NCBI GenBank assembly: GCA_964550855.1
Contig: CAZKBQ010000013.1
Span: 1-64,000 of the forward strand
DNA length: 64,000 nt
Direction of reading: 5' to 3'
Source: JAGOBP01 sp964550855
GTDB lineage: Bacteria > Chloroflexota > Anaerolineae > Fen-1058
The position numbers and the translations under genes were made by a program. Below the pieces are notes generated by a model. It did no database searches, was not told the DNA's origin, and saw only the letters and a program-made list of their open reading frames with translations. Below are positions 8,002-15,629 of the stretch, one piece after another (the stretch's first letter is position 1; each line of letters starts with the position of its first letter).

Positions 8002-9069
8002 ATGATGACCCTTATTCAAGATCGTCTCGCTGCAGTGCGCCGTTTAATGAAGGAAGAGAAGCTGCCCGCGCTGCTGGTGTCGCAGCCGGAGAACCGGCGC
8101 TACCTGTCGGGGTTCACGGGCAGCGCCGGCTGGCTGCTCATCACGCCGAAGCAGGCGCTGATCGCCACGGACTTCCGCTACTGGGAGCAGGCCGAGCGGC
8201 AGTCGCCGGAACTGACGTTGTTCAAAATCAGGGGGCGTTTCGTCGATTTTCTGCCCGGCTTAATCGAAGCCGCCGGCCGCCCCCGGCGAATCGGTTATGA
8301 GGCTGCGAATGTCACCGTCGATCAACTGGAGCAGATGAAGACTGCCGCGCCGACGGTGCGGTGGTTGAAGGCCGGCGGCCTGATCGAGGAGTTGCGCCAG
8401 GTCAAGGATGCGGACGAGATCGCACAGACGCGCGTGGCGATCGAGCTGGCCGAGGCGGCTTTTAAGGATGTTACCTCGCGGTTGAAGCCCGGCATGACCG
8501 AAGCGCAAATCGCGTGGGAGTTGGAAGTACACATGCGCACGCACGGCGCCAGCGGTTTGGCCTTTGATACGATTGTGGCTTCAGGGCCCAACGCGGCACT
8601 GCCGCACCATGGCGCTGGCGATCGACCGATTCGCGAGGGCGAACCGATCACCATTGACTGGGGCGCGGTGGTCAACGGTTACCGATCGGATCTCACTCGC
8701 ACGATTGTGCTGGGTGAGCCTGACGCGAAGTTCAACGAAGTGTACGGCGTTGTGCTGAAGGCCCAGTTGAACACCATCGAACATCTGCACGCCGGCCTGA
8801 CCAGCAAACAAGCCGATGCGCTGGCCCGCGACGTGATCGCGGCGGCGGGCTACGGTGACAACTTCGGGCACGGGCTGGGCCACGGTGTGGGCCTGGCCAC
8901 GCACGAAGGGCCGCGCGCCACCTGGCTGCTGGACGACGTGATCCCTGCCGGCTCGATCCTCACCGTGGAGCCGGGCATCTACCTGCCGGGCTGGGGCGGC
9001 GTGCGGATTGAAGACGTGGTGCTGGTGAGGGAAGATGGGGTGGAGGTGTTGAGTCATTTGCCGAAGTGA
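8002..9069 (+). CDS. Xaa-Pro aminopeptidase/dipeptidase (M24 family)
   Basis: A cytoplasmic two-metal peptidase of the M24 pita-bread family that cleaves next to proline. The 355-residue protein has a creatinase-like N-terminal domain (1-130) with YLSGFTGSAGWL and a catalytic domain with the metal ligands in TIDWGAVVNGYRSDLTRT (about 219-236), GHGLGHGVGLATHEGP (about 288-303), LTVEPGIYLPGWGGVRIED (about 320-338). Those motifs are intact. The ATG at 8002 was preferred because the creatinase domain starts right after it. The PepP versus PepQ specificity cannot be decided. Confidence 0.93.
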   Translation: MMTLIQDRLAAVRRLMKEEKLPALLVSQPENRRYLSGFTGSAGWLLITPKQALIATDFRYWEQAERQSPELTLFKIRGRFVDFLPGLIEAAGRPRRIGYEAANVTVDQLEQMKTAAPTVRWLKAGGLIEELRQVKDADEIAQTRVAIELAEAAFKDVTSRLKPGMTEAQIAWELEVHMRTHGASGLAFDTIVASGPNAALPHHGAGDRPIREGEPITIDWGAVVNGYRSDLTRTIVLGEPDAKFNEVYGVVLKAQLNTIEHLHAGLTSKQADALARDVIAAAGYGDNFGHGLGHGVGLATHEGPRATWLLDDVIPAGSILTVEPGIYLPGWGGVRIEDVVLVREDGVEVLSHLPK

Positions 9070-9092
9070 GGAGTGAGGAGTGAGGAGTGAAG
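9065..9092 (+). repeat. AGTGAGG heptad repeat at the M24 peptidase stop
   Basis: Three perfect AGTGAGG units and one AGTGAAG unit follow each other from 9065. The peptidase stop TGA (9067-9069) is the TGA of the first unit, and the tandem puts TGA in all three frames. Confidence 0.8.
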
Positions 9093-9133
9093 TGCGTGGC
9101 GGTTGTATGTTGAAACATGCGGGAGAATAAGCG

Positions 9134-9418
9134 ATGAACTCTGACGAATGGGCTAAGACAGTTCCACTGACTATTACGGGTGATCCGTTGTGGAAAGTAG
9201 AAGCCTATCGTTTGGGCTTGTTCGCAGCGGACATCGGTTGGCATGATGTGACAAAGCTTATGCAAGATAAGCGCACCTTTGATCTTTCAGATCAACTATA
9301 TCGTTCCCTCACGATGGTGCCACAGCAGCGATTGCATGGGACTATCCGTGAGGACGGCCCATCTTATGAAGTCAGCTTTGAATATCTTTTGACCAATGTA
9401 CCGCTGCCCGAACTCTAG
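9134..9418 (+). pseudogene. Truncated four-helix-bundle (S23-like) protein, probably decayed
   Basis: The first 60 residues of this 94-residue frame (DPLWKVEAYRLGLF, then SDQLYRSL) look like the start of the four-helix-bundle/S23 family, in which a segment like IANIAEGYSRG should follow. Here the sequence turns into unrelated RLHGTIREDGPSYE. Fragments resembling the missing helix (ATAAIA, then GLSVRT) appear in other frames of 9326-9390, which suggests frameshifts. Base composition is more AT-rich than in the neighbours. A GGGAG site precedes the ATG. It could still be a short functional protein. Confidence 0.5.
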
Positions 9419-9420
9419 AT

Positions 9421-9448
9421 TTCACTTGTCACTCGTCACTCATCATTG
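9421..9448. repeat. Heptad repeat upstream of ettA
   Basis: Four 7-nt steps, TTCACTT, GTCACTC, GTCACTC, ATCATTG, start two bases after the previous stop codon. This is the complementary orientation of the GAGTGAC-type units. Confidence 0.6.
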
Positions 9449-9481
9449 CCGCATGTTTGTCGTCCAAGCGGAGTCAACTTC

Positions 9482-11152
9482 ATGACTGATCAAGTCATCT
9501 ACTCCATGGTGCGCGTGGGCAAGATTTATCCGCCCAACAAGCAGGTGCTGCGCGATATTTCGTTGGGTTTCTTCTACGGGGCCAAGATCGGCGTGCTGGG
9601 GCTTAACGGCGCCGGCAAGAGCACGCTGCTGCGCATCATGGCCGGCGTCGACGACGATTACCTCGGCGAGACGATGCTGAGCAAGGGGTACACGCGCGGC
9701 CTGCTGGAGCAGGAGCCGCAGCTCGATCTGACGAAAACGGTGAAAGAGATCGTCGCGGAGGCCGTGCAGCCGATCGTGGACGCGCTGAAACAGTTCGACG
9801 AGGTCAGCGCCAAATTCGCCGAGCCGGATGCCGACTACGAGGCCCTGATCGAAGAGCAGGGGCGTCTGCAGGACTTCCTGGACAAGCATGACGGGTGGAC
9901 GCTGGACAGCCGCCTGGAACAGGCCATGGATGCGCTGCGCTGCCCGCCGCCGGATGCCCCCATCGCGGTGTTGTCGGGCGGTGAGCGCCGCCGCGTGGCT
10001 TTGTGCCGCTTGCTGCTGACCGAGCCGGACATTTTGCTGCTCGACGAACCGACGAATCACCTCGATGCGGAATCGGTGCAATGGCTGGAGAAGCATTTGC
10101 AGCAGTACCGGGGAACCGTCATCGCCGTGACGCACGATCGGTATTTTTTGGATAACGTGGCGGGCTGGATCCTGGAACTCGATCGCGGTTACGGCATCCC
10201 GTGGAAGGGCAATTACTCATCGTGGCTTGAGCAAAAGCGGCAGCGGCTCGAACTGGAGGAGAAGGCCGACGTCAAACGCCAGAAGACGCTGGAGCGCGAG
10301 CTCGAATGGATTCGCATGTCCGCCAAGGCGCGGCAGGCCAAGGGCAAGGCGCGTATCACCGCTTACGAGAAACTGCTCAGCCAGGAGGCCGAGCAATACC
10401 GCGACCAGATGCAGATCTACATCCCGCCCGGCCCGCGGCTGGGTGACGTCGTGATTCAGGCCAAGAGCGTGAGCAAGGCGTATGGCGATCAGGTGCTGTT
10501 TGAGAATCTCGATTTCTCTTTGCCGCCCGGCGGCATCGTCGGTGTGATTGGCCCGAACGGCGCGGGCAAGACGACGCTGCTGAAAATGATCATCGGCGCC
10601 GTGAAGCCGGACAGCGGCACGTTCACGATCGGCGACACGGTGCAGCTGGGTTACATCGATCAATTGCGCGAATCGCTCGATCCCGACAAGACGGTGTGGG
10701 AGGAAATCTCCGGCGGCGAAGACACGTTGACGCTGGGCCCGCGCAAGATGAACTCGCGCGCGTACGTGGCGGGCTTCAACTTCCTCGGCTCGGATCAACA
10801 AAAGAAGGTGGGCGCGCTATCCGGCGGCGAGCGCAACCGCGTGCACCTGGCCAAGATGCTGAAGTCCGGCGCGAACGTGATCCTGCTCGACGAGCCGATG
10901 AACGATCTGGACGTGAATACGCTGCGGGCGCTGGAAGAAGCGCTGGAGGAATTCGGCGGCTGCGCGGTGGTCGTCGGCCACGATCGCTGGTTTCTCGATC
11001 GCGTGGCGACGCACATCCTGGCGTTCGAAGGCGATTCGCAGGTGCGCTGGTTCGAGGGCAGCTTCTCCGACTACGAAGCGGATCGTCGCAGACGCCTGGG
11101 CATCGAGGCGGAGACGCCGCATCGCATCAAGTACAAGCCGTTGACGAGGTGA
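9482..11152 (+). CDS. ettA: ABC-F ATPase EttA (energy-dependent translational throttle)
   Basis: A soluble tandem ABC ATPase that binds the ribosomal E site and gates early elongation by ATP/ADP state. From ATG 9482 it is 556 residues and begins like EttA (IYSMVRVGKIYPPNKQVL). Both nucleotide-binding domains are intact: Walker A GLNGAGKS (about 40) and GPNGAGKT (about 357), signature LSGGERRRVAL and LSGGERNRVHL, Walker B LLLDEPTNHLD and ILLDEPMNDLD. The linker between them is the long charged P-site tRNA interaction helix (about 240-300). An upstream in-frame start at 9446 exists but matches the family poorly. Confidence 0.95.
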   Translation: MTDQVIYSMVRVGKIYPPNKQVLRDISLGFFYGAKIGVLGLNGAGKSTLLRIMAGVDDDYLGETMLSKGYTRGLLEQEPQLDLTKTVKEIVAEAVQPIVDALKQFDEVSAKFAEPDADYEALIEEQGRLQDFLDKHDGWTLDSRLEQAMDALRCPPPDAPIAVLSGGERRRVALCRLLLTEPDILLLDEPTNHLDAESVQWLEKHLQQYRGTVIAVTHDRYFLDNVAGWILELDRGYGIPWKGNYSSWLEQKRQRLELEEKADVKRQKTLERELEWIRMSAKARQAKGKARITAYEKLLSQEAEQYRDQMQIYIPPGPRLGDVVIQAKSVSKAYGDQVLFENLDFSLPPGGIVGVIGPNGAGKTTLLKMIIGAVKPDSGTFTIGDTVQLGYIDQLRESLDPDKTVWEEISGGEDTLTLGPRKMNSRAYVAGFNFLGSDQQKKVGALSGGERNRVHLAKMLKSGANVILLDEPMNDLDVNTLRALEEALEEFGGCAVVVGHDRWFLDRVATHILAFEGDSQVRWFEGSFSDYEADRRRRLGIEAETPHRIKYKPLTR

Positions 11153-11157
11153 TTTAT

Positions 11158-11227
11158 AACGAGTAACAAGTAACGAGTAAAGTGGCGACGCATTACGCAT
11201 TACTCGTTACTCCTCACTTTTCACTCT
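11158..11227. repeat. Inverted heptad repeat between convergent ettA and CGNR gene
   Basis: Ten 7-nt steps can be read. AACGAGT, AACAAGT, AACGAGT on the left are complementary to TTACTCG, TTACTCC on the right, with TTACGCA between, so the tract can form a hairpin. Its right end encodes the last residues (VKSEE) and the stop of the minus-strand CGNR gene. Confidence 0.7.
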
Positions 11228-11833
11228 TTCATAGTGCCGCCGCGCTTTGGCGCGATTGCCGCAGCCGCGCATGCTGCACCACTGGCGCGTGTGATTCTTG
11301 CTGGTGTCTAGAAACAAATAGCCGCAGCCGCGATCGTCGGCGCACTGGCCCACGCGCTGCAGATCGTCGGACGTCATCACTTCGGCGGCCGACTGAAGCA
11401 CCCACCACAGCATCTGGTCGAGATCGTCCTCACCCCCGGCCCAATCCCAGGCAAAACCCGTGTCGCTCTTCACCAGCCGCGATCGACTGAGCATCTCGGC
11501 CAGCGCGGCGTTGATAATGTCAATGTCGGCCTGCTGCGGCGTGCTGCCGTGTGATACCGCCACAAAGACTGCGTAGAGCGCCTCGCGCCATGCACGGGCC
11601 TTGTCCAGGGTGGCGTCGGCCAGCTGCGGCTGTTGCCCGGCCCGACTCACAAGTCGCCGCGCCGCTTCTTCATCGAACAGGCCGATCTGATGTGCCCAGC
11701 TCACCAGGTCGGCATAGGTGTTCAACTCCTCGACCGGGTGCTCACTGGCATGCCAGTCCAACGTATTGGCAAAATCGAGGCACAGTCGCCCCGCTTCCGA
11801 CTTCAGTTGGCTTCCAGTTTTGGTCGTTGCCAT
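11207..11833 (-). CDS. CGNR zinc-finger regulator (ABATE domain)
   Basis: Proteins with an N-terminal ABATE-like helical domain (here about 1-150) and a C-terminal CGNR treble-clef zinc finger are predicted DNA-binding regulators of stress or metabolite responses. The 208-residue protein ends with CADDRGCGYLFLDTSKN and CSMRGCGNRAKARRHYER, carrying the cysteines and the CGNR motif. It faces a strong divergent promoter decorated with two 28-bp repeated palindromes (11862-11937), the likely binding sites of this protein. Its C-terminal residues lie inside a heptad repeat. The ligand is unknown. Confidence 0.85.
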   Translation of the reverse strand: MATTKTGSQLKSEAGRLCLDFANTLDWHASEHPVEELNTYADLVSWAHQIGLFDEEAARRLVSRAGQQPQLADATLDKARAWREALYAVFVAVSHGSTPQQADIDIINAALAEMLSRSRLVKSDTGFAWDWAGGEDDLDQMLWWVLQSAAEVMTSDDLQRVGQCADDRGCGYLFLDTSKNHTRQWCSMRGCGNRAKARRHYERVKSEE

Positions 11834-11861
11834 CGCGTCACATCCTCGTCAAAACCTTGTG

Positions 11862-11937
11862 TAACCATCAAAAACGAATTGACAGGTTACTTGAAGTATG
11901 CTATAGTGTTAACCATCAAATACAGTTTAGCAGGTTA
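11862..11937 (+). promoter_or_regulatory. Near-consensus promoter flanked by two repeated operators
   Basis: TTGACA (11879-11884), 17 bp and TATAGT (11902-11907) form an almost perfect sigma70 promoter reading rightwards. Two 28-nt elements, 11862-11889 and 11910-11937, start 48 nt apart. Each starts TAACCATCAA and ends GGTTA, so each is itself an imperfect palindrome of TAACC half-sites. The first covers the -35 box; the second starts 3 nt after the -10 box, over the expected transcription start. This is the layout of a repressor-controlled promoter. Confidence 0.8.
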
Positions 11938-12002
11938 AATGAACCGTGTCAAGCCGAGCAAATGTTCTGAGCAGTCTGGTGCAGTTAGTGAAGGAGGATA
12001 AG

Positions 12003-12239
12003 ATGTTCCACAACGACTGGACAGCCCAACAGCTGGCACGCGACCGCCAGCGCGAATTGCTGCGGGAGGCCTCACAGGAGCGGCTGGCCCGGCAGGCCTC
12101 GCGCAAGGCCGGACGGCGGAGTGGCCGGCTGACCAACTGGCTGGGGCGGCAGCTGATTGCGGCAGGACGACGCTTGCAAACTGATCAGAAGACGGCAATG
12201 ACGGCTCCGGCCCTCCGTCCCGCGCGCCGCAGCCGCTAA
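12003..12239 (+). CDS. Small basic, glutamine/arginine-rich protein of unknown function
   Basis: A 78-residue product from ATG 12003, which has AAGGAGG at 11992-11998. Residues 5-45 are a charged helix-forming stretch rich in Arg, Gln, Glu, Leu and Ala (DRQRELLREASQERLARQ), and the rest is strongly basic (GRRSGRL, RPARRSR). No family is recognised. It is the first gene behind the operator-bearing promoter at 11862-11937 and precedes the DinB-fold gene by 26 nt, so it is probably co-regulated with it. A longer frame from 11946 has no ribosome site. Confidence 0.6.
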   Translation: MFHNDWTAQQLARDRQRELLREASQERLARQASRKAGRRSGRLTNWLGRQLIAAGRRLQTDQKTAMTAPALRPARRSR

Positions 12240-12265
12240 ACATCATCGAGAAAGGGAGATCGATC

Positions 12266-12778
12266 ATGAGGGAGCCACAAACGATTGCCGAACTGGTGGC
12301 AGTGATGAAGGTTGAGCGTGCCCGTTGGGAGGCGCTGCTGGCGGAAGTCGGCGACAGCCGAGCGACCCAGCCCGGCGTCGAAGGCGACTGGTCGGTCAAA
12401 GACATCGTCGCCCATCTGGCGCATTACGAAAACTCGGTGGCGAACTGGCTGACGGCGCTGTTGGACGGCGAACCGAAGCCTGAATCCCAGTACGCGGGTT
12501 TGAGTATGGACGAGCGCAACGCGCGAATTTATGAACGGAACCGGACTCGGTCGTGGGCCGAGGTACGGCGGGATTCGGAGCTGGCCTTTCACCGGAGTCT
12601 CGACGTCGTGCAGAGATTGCGCGACGAGCAATTGCACGATCTGGAGTTTCCGCGCCGCTTTGGTGTGGACTATTCCGTGCATGATCTGATTGAGGGCGAC
12701 ACCTACGGCCACTATCGTGAGCACATCGCGCCGCTGCGGGCGTGGCTGGCTCAAGTGAACGTGGACGCGGCTCGTTGA
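12266..12778 (+). CDS. DinB/ClbS-DfsB-like four-helix protein
   Basis: A 170-residue protein of the DinB/maleylpyruvate isomerase-like four-helix fold, closest in look to the ClbS/DfsB group. WSVKDIVAHLAHYE (about 41-54) and YGHYREHIAPLRAWL (about 150-164) supply the histidines that normally bind a divalent metal. Members act as thiol-dependent transferases or small-molecule-protective hydrolases; the substrate here is unknown. An AAAGGGA site precedes the ATG. It lies 26 nt after the small basic gene, under the same operator-controlled promoter, suggesting an inducible protective role. Confidence 0.8.
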   Translation: MREPQTIAELVAVMKVERARWEALLAEVGDSRATQPGVEGDWSVKDIVAHLAHYENSVANWLTALLDGEPKPESQYAGLSMDERNARIYERNRTRSWAEVRRDSELAFHRSLDVVQRLRDEQLHDLEFPRRFGVDYSVHDLIEGDTYGHYREHIAPLRAWLAQVNVDAAR

Positions 12779-12843
12779 CGGCCGGCGCCTCAAGTGTGGT
12801 AAGATGTCGGGATTCATATCGAACAATCGGGGGCAGATAGAAC

Positions 12844-13824
12844 ATGGGTAAGTGGGGTTGGTCGAATATACCGTTGAAAGGCCGGATTGTGCTGGCGTTT
12901 GCGGCCGTCTACTTGATCTGGGGATCGACATATCTGGCGATTCGTTTTGCCATCGAGACGATGCCGCCGTATCCGATGGGCGGCTTGCGATTTCTGATCG
13001 CCGGGGCGTTGCTGTACGGCGTGCTGCGGCTGCGCGGCACCCCTCGTCCCACGCGCGTCGAATGGAAGGCGACGGCCATCGTGGGCGCTCTGCTGTTGTT
13101 TGGCGGCAACGGCAGCGTGATCCTGGCGGAGAAGCTGGTACCGTCGGGACTGGCAGCGGTCATCATCGCCATGGTGCCCATCTGGATGGTGCTGTTGAAC
13201 TGGCGTTGGGGCGATCGGGTGCGGCCCAATCTGCGTGTGGCGGCCGGGCTGCTGCTGGGCGTGTTTGGCCTGATCCTGCTGTCGGCGCCGGATGCCTCAA
13301 CCGGCAGTGACGGCATCAATCCACTGGGCGTGGCCATACTGGTGGTGGCTTCCCTATCGTGGTCGATCGGGTCGCTGTATTCGAGGCGGGCGGCTATGCC
13401 CGCCAATCCGCTGATGTCCACCGCGATGGAGATGCTGGCCGGTGGTGTGCTGATGATGCTGGCCGGCGTGGTGACGGGCCAGACGGGCCAGATGCGTTTC
13501 GAGGACCTGTCGGCCTTATCGCTGGCCGCGCTGGCCTATCTGGTCATCTTTGGCTCGCTGGTGGGCTTTACGGCCTACGTGTGGCTGCTTAAGGTCAGCA
13601 CGCCCGCGCGCGTCTCGACGTATGCGTTCGTCAACCCGGTGGTGGCGGTATTTCTGGGCTGGGCGCTGGCCGGCGAGCCGCTGACGCCGCGCGTGTTGCT
13701 GGTGGCCGCGACCATCGTGATCGCCGTGATCCTGATCACGACTCAGCAATCGCACCCGCCGGCCAACCCGCGGCCGATTACGCCGTCGCGCGACATCGAG
13801 CCGCAGCTGGCCGAGAGCGTCTGA
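12844..13824 (+). CDS. EamA-family drug/metabolite transporter
   Basis: An inner-membrane exporter of the DMT superfamily with two EamA repeats. The 326-residue protein has about ten hydrophobic segments. The first repeat starts with the typical YLIWGSTYLAIRFAIETMPP (about 18-37), and the second runs from about residue 160 (ILVVASLSWSIGSLYSRR) to 299, with the conserved VNPVVAVFLGWALAGEPLTP near 262. The substrate cannot be deduced. A basic, proline-rich cytoplasmic tail follows the last helix. Confidence 0.9.
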   Translation: MGKWGWSNIPLKGRIVLAFAAVYLIWGSTYLAIRFAIETMPPYPMGGLRFLIAGALLYGVLRLRGTPRPTRVEWKATAIVGALLLFGGNGSVILAEKLVPSGLAAVIIAMVPIWMVLLNWRWGDRVRPNLRVAAGLLLGVFGLILLSAPDASTGSDGINPLGVAILVVASLSWSIGSLYSRRAAMPANPLMSTAMEMLAGGVLMMLAGVVTGQTGQMRFEDLSALSLAALAYLVIFGSLVGFTAYVWLLKVSTPARVSTYAFVNPVVAVFLGWALAGEPLTPRVLLVAATIVIAVILITTQQSHPPANPRPITPSRDIEPQLAESV

Positions 13825-13902
13825 ATTCGATCGTCCCTTTATGCGGCGCGGCAAGCATGTTATACTTACGGCACCACATTTCACCGGGGAGTGATTCTGA
13901 TC

Positions 13903-14346
13903 ATGGCAGACATCGTACGCACCGCCAATGCCACCTGGCAGGGCGACTTGAAATCGGGCGTCGGCACCGCCACCACCTACAGCCGCGCGCTGCAAAACAC
14001 CAAGATCACGTTTGGCGCGCGCTTTGAAAATGAGCCTGGCGCGAATCCAGAAGAGTTGATCGCCGCAGCCGAGGCGGCGTGCTTCAGCATGGCGCTGTCC
14101 GGCAGTCTGGGGCGCGCCGGGTTCACGCCGGCCGCCATCCATACCACGGCCACCCTGACGATGACGCGCACGGAGGCTGGTTTCCGTATCATCAGCATTC
14201 ATCTTGATACCGAAGCGCAGGTCGCGGGTCTCGACGAGGCGCAGTTCCAGACCATCGCGGCCGCCACCAAAGAAACCTGCCCGGTCTCGGCGCTGCTGCT
14301 GCCGGGCTTGCAAAGCCTGACGCTCTCGGCCAAGCTGTTGGCCTGA
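13903..14346 (+). CDS. OsmC-family peroxiredoxin
   Basis: OsmC/Ohr proteins are homodimeric thiol peroxidases that reduce organic hydroperoxides. The 147-residue product shows the OsmC subgroup pattern: ANATWQGDLKSGVGT, GARFENEPGANPEELIAAAEAACFSMAL with the first redox cysteine (about 59), and TKETCPVSALL with the second (about 126). Start ATG 13903 is preferred over GTG 13891 because GGGGAG lies 13 nt before it and almost overlaps the earlier codon. TATACT at 13861 is a possible -10 box. Confidence 0.92.
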   Translation: MADIVRTANATWQGDLKSGVGTATTYSRALQNTKITFGARFENEPGANPEELIAAAEAACFSMALSGSLGRAGFTPAAIHTTATLTMTRTEAGFRIISIHLDTEAQVAGLDEAQFQTIAAATKETCPVSALLLPGLQSLTLSAKLLA

Positions 14347-14376
14347 TCAGCTTATTCGATTGTGCGAGGTGAAGGC

Positions 14377-14673
14377 GTGGCGACCACTCTTGAAGATGTC
14401 ATCGAGACGGCCGAGCAGCTGCGCGCCCACCGCGACGCCAAACTGGCGCCGGTTGTGCGCGACTTCAAGCCGGCCTGGCTGCTGGAAGTGAGCCTGACTA
14501 TGTCGCGGCTGGAGATCGTCTTTGAAGTGATCTTCCGCCCGTATGTGGGGCGCGGCTGGGTGAGGCGGCGTTATCGTTACGACGGCGAAGTGGACGTGCT
14601 GCACTACGTGGGCGAACTGGAGTTTCCCGAAAGCGAGCTGGGCACCCTGCCGGACAGCGCGCTGATCAAATAA
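14377..14673 (+). CDS. Conserved hypothetical protein
   Basis: A 98-residue protein from GTG 14377 (AGGTG just upstream; GTG 14362 is possible but lacks a ribosome site). It is acidic at the N-terminus and has a beta-rich centre (WLLEVSLTMSRLEIVFEVIFRPYVGRGWVRRRYRYDG). There is no signal peptide, membrane segment or recognised motif. It lies 30 nt after the OsmC gene and ends before a hairpin, so it may be the second gene of that transcript. Confidence 0.55.
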   Translation: MATTLEDVIETAEQLRAHRDAKLAPVVRDFKPAWLLEVSLTMSRLEIVFEVIFRPYVGRGWVRRRYRYDGEVDVLHYVGELEFPESELGTLPDSALIK

Positions 14674-14700
14674 CCCGGCAAGCGTGAGCACCTGACCATC

Positions 14701-14742
14701 GAGAAGCGGAGCGGCCAGCCGACTGGCGACGCTCCGCTTCTC
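14701..14742. terminator. Hairpin between convergent genes
   Basis: GAGAAGCGGAGCG (14701-14713) pairs perfectly with 14730-14742, and an inner GCCAG/CTGGC stem fills the loop. There is no clear T-run on either side, so termination may be weak or rho-assisted. Confidence 0.6.
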
Positions 14743-14774
14743 TCATTGTCCACCGAAACCGGCTGAGGCTTCAT

Positions 14775-15536
14775 TCACGCCAGCAGCGTGTACCCGCCGT
14801 CCACCAGGATGGTCTGCCCGCGGATCATCTGGGCCTGTGGTGTGCACAAAAACGCCGCGACGTTGGCGATGTCGCGCGGCTCCACCATCCGGCCGGCCGG
14901 CGTCTCATCGCCCGCTTTCAGCAGCAACCCATTGTCGCGCAGGGCGCGAAAGTGACGCAGCGCCTCGGTGTCCACCATGCCGCCGCTAACTGCATTCACC
15001 ACGATGTTCATCGGCGCCAGTTCCACGGCCAGATACCGCGTCACCGCCTCCAGCGCGGCTTTGCTGGCGCCCACCGCCACATAATCGGGCAGCACCCGCG
15101 TGGCGCCGAAACTGCTGATGCTGACGATGGCGCCGCCGCCGCGCGCCTGCATGATGGGCGCCGCTTTCTGCGCCAGAAACAAAACCGATCGGGCGTTGAT
15201 GTTCATCGTCCAGTCCCAACCTTTGACGCGCTGCTCCAGCACCGATCGGTTGTAGCCCGACGCGGCGTTGCAAATCAGCAGGTCGAACCCGCCAAAGGCT
15301 TCAACCGCGCGCCCGATCAGCTGATCGATGCCCTCGGGCTCGCCAACGTTGGCCTTGACGACAATGGCGCGACGGCCCAGCCGCCGTATTTCCGCCGCGG
15401 TCGTTTCGGCGGGCGAGCGGTTGCGAAAGAAGTTGACAACCACATCGGCACCATGCTGGGCCAGGAGCAGGGCGATGTCTCGCCCGATGCCGCGCCCCGA
15501 GCCGGTGACAACAGCGATTTTGTCGGTGAAATCCAA
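14775..15536 (-). CDS. fabL: Enoyl-ACP reductase FabL-like SDR
   Basis: A 253-residue short-chain dehydrogenase that resembles Bacillus FabL, the NADPH-dependent enoyl-ACP reductase of fatty acid elongation. It has TGSGRGIG (11-18) for NADP(H), NAAS (about 89), the FabL-type WDWTMNINA, the catalytic Y-x6-K spacing in YVAVGASK (rather than the YxxxK of ordinary SDRs), and RYLAVELAPMNIVVNAVSGG followed by the C-terminal MIRGQTILVDGG. These match FabL at many positions. No other fab gene is adjacent. The gene is transcribed towards the hairpin at 14701-14742. Confidence 0.85.
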   Translation of the reverse strand: MDFTDKIAVVTGSGRGIGRDIALLLAQHGADVVVNFFRNRSPAETTAAEIRRLGRRAIVVKANVGEPEGIDQLIGRAVEAFGGFDLLICNAASGYNRSVLEQRVKGWDWTMNINARSVLFLAQKAAPIMQARGGGAIVSISSFGATRVLPDYVAVGASKAALEAVTRYLAVELAPMNIVVNAVSGGMVDTEALRHFRALRDNGLLLKAGDETPAGRMVEPRDIANVAAFLCTPQAQMIRGQTILVDGGYTLLA

Positions 15537-15629
15537 GATCAGGCTCCGTGAAGTTGAGGTGGATGATGGGTAAATCAGCCGTTTCGGCGACTGGTTGTGT
15601 CAGCTGAACCTTCTGCGGCCGGCACGGCC

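Noticed and set aside
5461..8019. Very long minus-strand open frame opposite topA
   Set aside because: It mirrors topA codon for codon, is rich in His/Arg/Gln as expected for the complement of a GC-rich gene, and resembles no family.
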